Assembly (NCBI RefSeq): GCF_042682525.1
Contig: NZ_JBHUHP010000002.1
Coordinates: 62,001-126,000 of the forward strand
Length of the DNA stretch: 64,000 bases
Direction: 5' to 3'
DNA from: Blastococcus_B deserti
Lineage (GTDB): Bacteria; Actinomycetota; Actinomycetes; Mycobacteriales; Geodermatophilaceae
Positions 61,342 to 64,000 of this stretch are shown here, piece by piece. Below the pieces are notes generated by a model. That model made no database searches. It was given only the letters and a program-made list of their open reading frames with translations, and was not told the DNA's origin. Numbering within the stretch: the first letter of the stretch is position 1; every line of letters begins with the position of its first letter. The position numbers and the translations under genes were made by a program.

Positions 61342-62225
61342 GCCGAGGCCCGAGCCCTCCGGAGGTTGATCTTGGCCAGCCCCTCCGGGCTCACCGTGAT
61401 GAGGACCAGGAAGAGGACGAAGATCGCTGCGAGCGTCCACTCCGCGCCCATGACCAGGAGCAGGATGTTCTCCAGCAGTCCCAGGAGCATCGCGGCGACG
61501 AACGCTCCGGTGATGCTGCCGATCCCGCCGATGATGACCGCCATGACCGAGACGATGAAGAACGTCTCGCCGAGCCCCGGCTGCATCCCCGTGTCGGCCG
61601 CGACGTAGACCCCGGCGACCGCGGCGAGCAGCGACCCCAGCGCGTAGACCACGACCAGGACCACCTGCGGCTTGCGGCCGACGATCTGGACGAACTCCGG
61701 ATTGCCGGAGAACGCCTGGACGAGCTTGCCCATCCGCGTCCTGGCGAGGAGGGTGACCAGCCCGCCGAAGAGCACGAAGGCGACCACGATGAGCGCCACC
61801 TGGCCGGCGATCAGCGACCATCGCCCGATGTCGACCGTGGTCGAGAACCAGCCGCCCGCGTCGAGGCGGGCCGGCCGGGCCCCGAGCCCCACCGTGAAGA
61901 TGTTGTCGATCACGATCAGCGCGCCGAGGGAGACCAGGAACAGGACGAACCCTGCGCCGCCTCGCCGTTCCAGCGGCCGGTAGAGGAACACCACGAGCAG
62001 CACACCCAGCACCACGGACAGCAGCACCGCGGCGGCGATGGCCGACCCTACGGGGAGCAGGTCGGCCAGGAAGTAGGCGAAGTAGCCGCCCGCGGCGAAG
62101 ACCGCGGCGTGTGCGATGTGGAAGTGCCGGGTCGCCGCGAAGATCAGCGCGAAGCCGACCGCCACGAGCGCGTACAGGCTGCCAGCGACGAGCCCGTTGA
62201 GCAGCAACTGGACGAAGAGGTCCAT
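61338..62225 (-). CDS. livH: ABC transporter permease, LivH type
   Basis: 295 residues, eight or more helices: LLLNGLVAGSLYALVAVGFALIFAATRHFHIAHAAVF in parts, GGIGSITGAFVAAMLLGLLEN and LITVSPEGL at the end. These are the LivH hallmarks. Forms the channel with LivM. Confidence 0.92.
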   Translation of the reverse strand: MDLFVQLLLNGLVAGSLYALVAVGFALIFAATRHFHIAHAAVFAAGGYFAYFLADLLPVGSAIAAAVLLSVVLGVLLVVFLYRPLERRGGAGFVLFLVSLGALIVIDNIFTVGLGARPARLDAGGWFSTTVDIGRWSLIAGQVALIVVAFVLFGGLVTLLARTRMGKLVQAFSGNPEFVQIVGRKPQVVLVVVYALGSLLAAVAGVYVAADTGMQPGLGETFFIVSVMAVIIGGIGSITGAFVAAMLLGLLENILLLVMGAEWTLAAIFVLFLVLITVSPEGLAKINLRRARASA

Positions 62226-62273
62226 GCGAATCCTTCGGTGATGAGTGCGGCGACCCGGCCGGCCGTTGCCCGG

Positions 62274-63455
62274 TTACTCGACGGGCGTGACGGCGCCACC
62301 CCGGATGACGGCGAGATCGATCGGGCGGCTGGCCGTGCCCTCCTCGAAGGTCAGCTCCGAGCCGTACACGGAGTCGAACGTCTCGATCTCCCGGATGGCG
62401 TCGGCCAGCGCAGCACCGCTCACCGTCTCGGCACCGGAGTCGCAGACGTGCTCGAAGGCCTCGGCGAAGATCTTGACGCCGTCGTAGTAGTTGCCGATGA
62501 AGGCGCTCGTCGGGGCCTCGCCGTACTTCTGCTGGTACTCCTGCTGGAACTCCTCGCTCGGCTCGAACGGGATGGTGGTCAGCCGCAGGCCCTCGGCCGC
62601 CGGGTTCTCCAGCACGGCCGGGATCGCCACCCAGGAGGTGTTGGCCAGCGGGACGTCCCAGCCGATCTCGCGAACCTGGTTGATGATGTTGGCCGAGTCC
62701 TGGCCGAAGGCGCCGAGGAGCAGGACCTCGGGATCGGTCGAGCGCAGCTTCGTCAGCTGGGAGCGGAAGTCCGTCCCGCCGAACTCGCCGCTCTCGACCC
62801 CGGTGATCTCACCGCCCAGCTCGGTGAAGGCCTCCTCGAAGTTCTCGCGGGCCGCCTCTCCACCGTCGTCGCTGGTGTAGATGATCGCCGCACTCTGGAC
62901 GCCGTCCTCGTAGAGCTTCTCGGCCAGGGCCACGCTCTCGTTCCGGAGGAGCGGGATGGTGTTGAACAGGAAGGGGCCCTGCTCGCCGAGGGCGTCGCTC
63001 TGCGCGCCCCCGTTGATGAGGACGACCTCCTCGTTGGCCGCGATCGGCGCGAGCGCGAGCGTCTGGCTGGAGAAGGAGCTCAGCACGTACTGGATGCCGT
63101 CGGAGACCATGCCCTGGAAGGCCACCACGGCGGGCTCCGGGAGCGCGCGGGTGTCCTCGACCTGCAGCCGGATCTGGGTCCGCCCACCGATCCCGCCGTC
63201 GGCGTTGATGTGCTCGACGGCCATCTCGGTGCCGTTGGCGAACCACTCGCCGTAGGCCGCCTGGGGACCGCTCTGGGCCCAGAGGCCACCGATGGTCACC
63301 TCGTCGGCGTCGCAGGCGTAGCCCTCCCCGGTCCCACCGCCGCCCGCCGCCGACCCTCCACCGGATCCGCTGCTCGTCCCGCAACCGGTCATGACGACCG
63401 CGGCCGTGGCAGTGGCCACCGTGGCGACCAGTCGGTTCCTCGTCTGCACCCGCAT
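62274..63455 (-). CDS. ABC transporter substrate-binding lipoprotein (LivK-like)
   Basis: 393 residues. Lipobox MTGC after VATATAAVV, a Gly/Ser linker, then a two-lobe periplasmic-binding domain: ADEVTIGGLWAQSGPQAAYGEWFANGTEMAVEHINADGGIGG in parts, VLLLGAFGQDSANIINQV, YYDGVKIFAEAFEH. The amino-acid-type loops are altered, and the operon context suggests an aromatic or aliphatic acid ligand instead (inference). First gene of the locus; upstream is a promoter with a palindromic operator. Confidence 0.88.
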   Translation of the reverse strand: MRVQTRNRLVATVATATAAVVMTGCGTSSGSGGGSAAGGGGTGEGYACDADEVTIGGLWAQSGPQAAYGEWFANGTEMAVEHINADGGIGGRTQIRLQVEDTRALPEPAVVAFQGMVSDGIQYVLSSFSSQTLALAPIAANEEVVLINGGAQSDALGEQGPFLFNTIPLLRNESVALAEKLYEDGVQSAAIIYTSDDGGEAARENFEEAFTELGGEITGVESGEFGGTDFRSQLTKLRSTDPEVLLLGAFGQDSANIINQVREIGWDVPLANTSWVAIPAVLENPAAEGLRLTTIPFEPSEEFQQEYQQKYGEAPTSAFIGNYYDGVKIFAEAFEHVCDSGAETVSGAALADAIREIETFDSVYGSELTFEEGTASRPIDLAVIRGGAVTPVE

Positions 63456-63516
63456 GTGCTTCTCCGTCCTGGATCGGTGTCCCGGCTCTCGACCGGTCGG
63501 CGAGCGACGTCACCGC

Positions 63517-63532
63517 ACGAACGATCGTTCGT
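63517..63532. promoter_or_regulatory. 16-bp palindrome (operator 1, liv side)
   Basis: ACGAACGATCGTTCGT is a perfect palindrome just downstream of the -10 of the minus-strand promoter. It shares the core GAACGATCGTTC with operator 2. Length and symmetry are typical of TetR-family sites. Confidence 0.7.
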
Positions 63533-63540
63533 TCCGCCGG

Positions 63541-63570
63541 AACGTACGAGTGAGGGCAGTCACACGTCAA
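63541..63570 (-). promoter_or_regulatory. Promoter of the catabolic operon
   Basis: On the minus strand TTGACG (63570-63565) is followed after 18 bases by TACGTT (63546-63541), a fair sigma-70-type pair, about 90 bases before the substrate-binding-protein start. The preceding ACCCC is shared with the divergent promoter. Confidence 0.5.
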
Positions 63571-63609
63571 GGGGTCCTCGCAGGTTCTCCCACGACGACT
63601 CAGCACCCC

Positions 63610-63638
63610 TTGACGAGGCGGAGCCCGGACGCTTTCCT
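63610..63638 (+). promoter_or_regulatory. Promoter of the divergent MaoC-type gene
   Basis: TTGACG (63610-63615), again after ACCCC, with a weak TTTCCT (63633-63638) after 17 bases. Operator 2 lies immediately downstream, mirroring the other side. Confidence 0.4.
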
Positions 63639-63643
63639 GGGGT

Positions 63644-63655
63644 GAACGATCGTTC
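63644..63655. promoter_or_regulatory. 12-bp palindrome (operator 2, MaoC side)
   Basis: GAACGATCGTTC, identical to the core of operator 1. Palindrome centres are 125 bases apart, each placed at the expected -10/+1 zone of its promoter, which suggests coordinated repression of both units. Confidence 0.65.
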
Positions 63656-63758
63656 GTACGCGTCCCGGCGTCCGTCTCGGCAGGCACGCGACCGGGGCGC
63701 CCCACACCCTCGCCGCCCGGCAACGCCGGGCGACGCACTTCCAGGGGAGAGGTTGCAC

Positions 63759-64000
63759 ATGAGCGTGGAGGCGCAGCAGCGCGACAGCTCAGGCGCGCCG
63801 CCATCGGGCCCGCACTTCGAGGACTTCTCGGTCGGTCAGCGCATCGCCACGGCGGCGCGCCGGCCTCTGGAGCCGGACGGCTCCGGCACGGCAACGGCCA
63901 CGGCCGGCGCGACCACCTTCCTCGGGCTCGTCACGGACGGTGGCCTGCTTCCCGCCTCGTTGCTGCGTGTGCTGGAGACCCGGTGGCAGAACTTCGCCCC
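63759..64000 (+). CDS. MaoC-like dehydratase domain protein (partial, leaves window)
   Basis: ATG at 63759 is preceded by GGAGAGG at good spacing. Eighty visible residues include PHFEDFSVGQRIATAARRPLEP, the usual opening of MaoC/hot-dog proteins, and FLGLVTDGG. The rest is beyond the edge. Divergent from the catabolic operon and probably co-regulated with it via the twin palindromes. Confidence 0.65.
   Translation, partial: MSVEAQQRDSSGAPPSGPHFEDFSVGQRIATAARRPLEPDGSGTATATAGATTFLGLVTDGGLLPASLLRVLETRWQNFA

Overview
The window is very GC-rich (roughly 70-75 percent by eye). Codon third positions are almost always G or C, GTG starts are frequent, and many genes overlap by 4 bases as GTGA or ATGA. 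Together with an actinobacterial tmRNA (inferred tag ADYDQRAYGLAA), class F sortases, an actinobacterial-type Tad pilus locus and an SCO6745-type protein, this points to a high-GC actinobacterium. A soil member of the Geodermatophilaceae (Blastococcus, Geodermatophilus or Modestobacter) is my best guess, by inference only.

Layout. 1-3.5 kb: the start of a LysR gene running off the left edge, then a three-gene four-carbon sugar-acid module (kinase, PdxA-like dehydrogenase, DeoR regulator). 3.7-18.7 kb: mostly housekeeping: tmRNA, a PTP-like phosphatase, CorA, an SLC13 transporter, acetyltransferase, an oxidoreductase-amidohydrolase-VOC operon, SmpB, FtsX/FtsE, RF2, a GGDEF-EAL protein and CutA. 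tmRNA and its partner SmpB lie within 9 kb of each other. 18.7-20.6 kb: two exported proteins, one ending in a Gly-Asn/Gly-Lys repeat.

20.7-27.0 kb: the most unusual region. Five minus-strand genes, each overlapping the next, encode a ferritin-like protein, the N-terminal part of a LodA/GoxA-type oxidase, the C-terminal part of the same family as a separate Cys/Trp-rich polypeptide, a radical SAM/SPASM enzyme resembling QhpD, and a flavoprotein resembling LodB/QhpG. This looks like a split tryptophylquinone-type oxidase with a hybrid maturation system drawn from two known pathways.

27.1-34 kb: two substrate-sortase pairs (CHRD protein plus class F sortase; DUF4142 protein plus class F sortase), a lipoprotein, an SRPBCC protein and a DUF2278/lamin-tail protein. 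34.1-38.2 kb: a compact Tad pilus operon (tadA, tadB, tadC, a small pilin-like gene and two TadE-like genes). 38.7-41.4 kb: a graveyard of decayed fragments of that same Tad locus, of a sigma factor and of the gene pair at 43.1-44.4 kb, interrupted by one intact CHRD gene. 41.5-48.3 kb: a MarR-controlled FMN reductase unit, membrane proteins, a cytosine deaminase-permease pair and a hydrolase.

48.3-63.5 kb: a 16-gene minus-strand catabolic locus. A five-component branched-chain-amino-acid-type ABC importer is followed by an acyl-CoA ligase, Zn-dependent alcohol dehydrogenase, DUF35 protein, thiolase-fold protein without catalytic cysteines, MaoC, SDR, acyl-CoA dehydrogenase, enoyl-CoA hydratase, CaiB-type CoA transferase/isomerase, thiolase and flavin reductase. 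It reads as import, CoA activation and beta-oxidation plus retro-aldol cleavage of an unidentified, probably branched or cyclic, carboxylic acid. Its promoter faces that of a MaoC-type gene running off the right edge; each promoter carries a copy of a GAACGATCGTTC palindrome, suggesting a shared TetR-type repressor. All functional calls come from reading the sequence; no database search was run.
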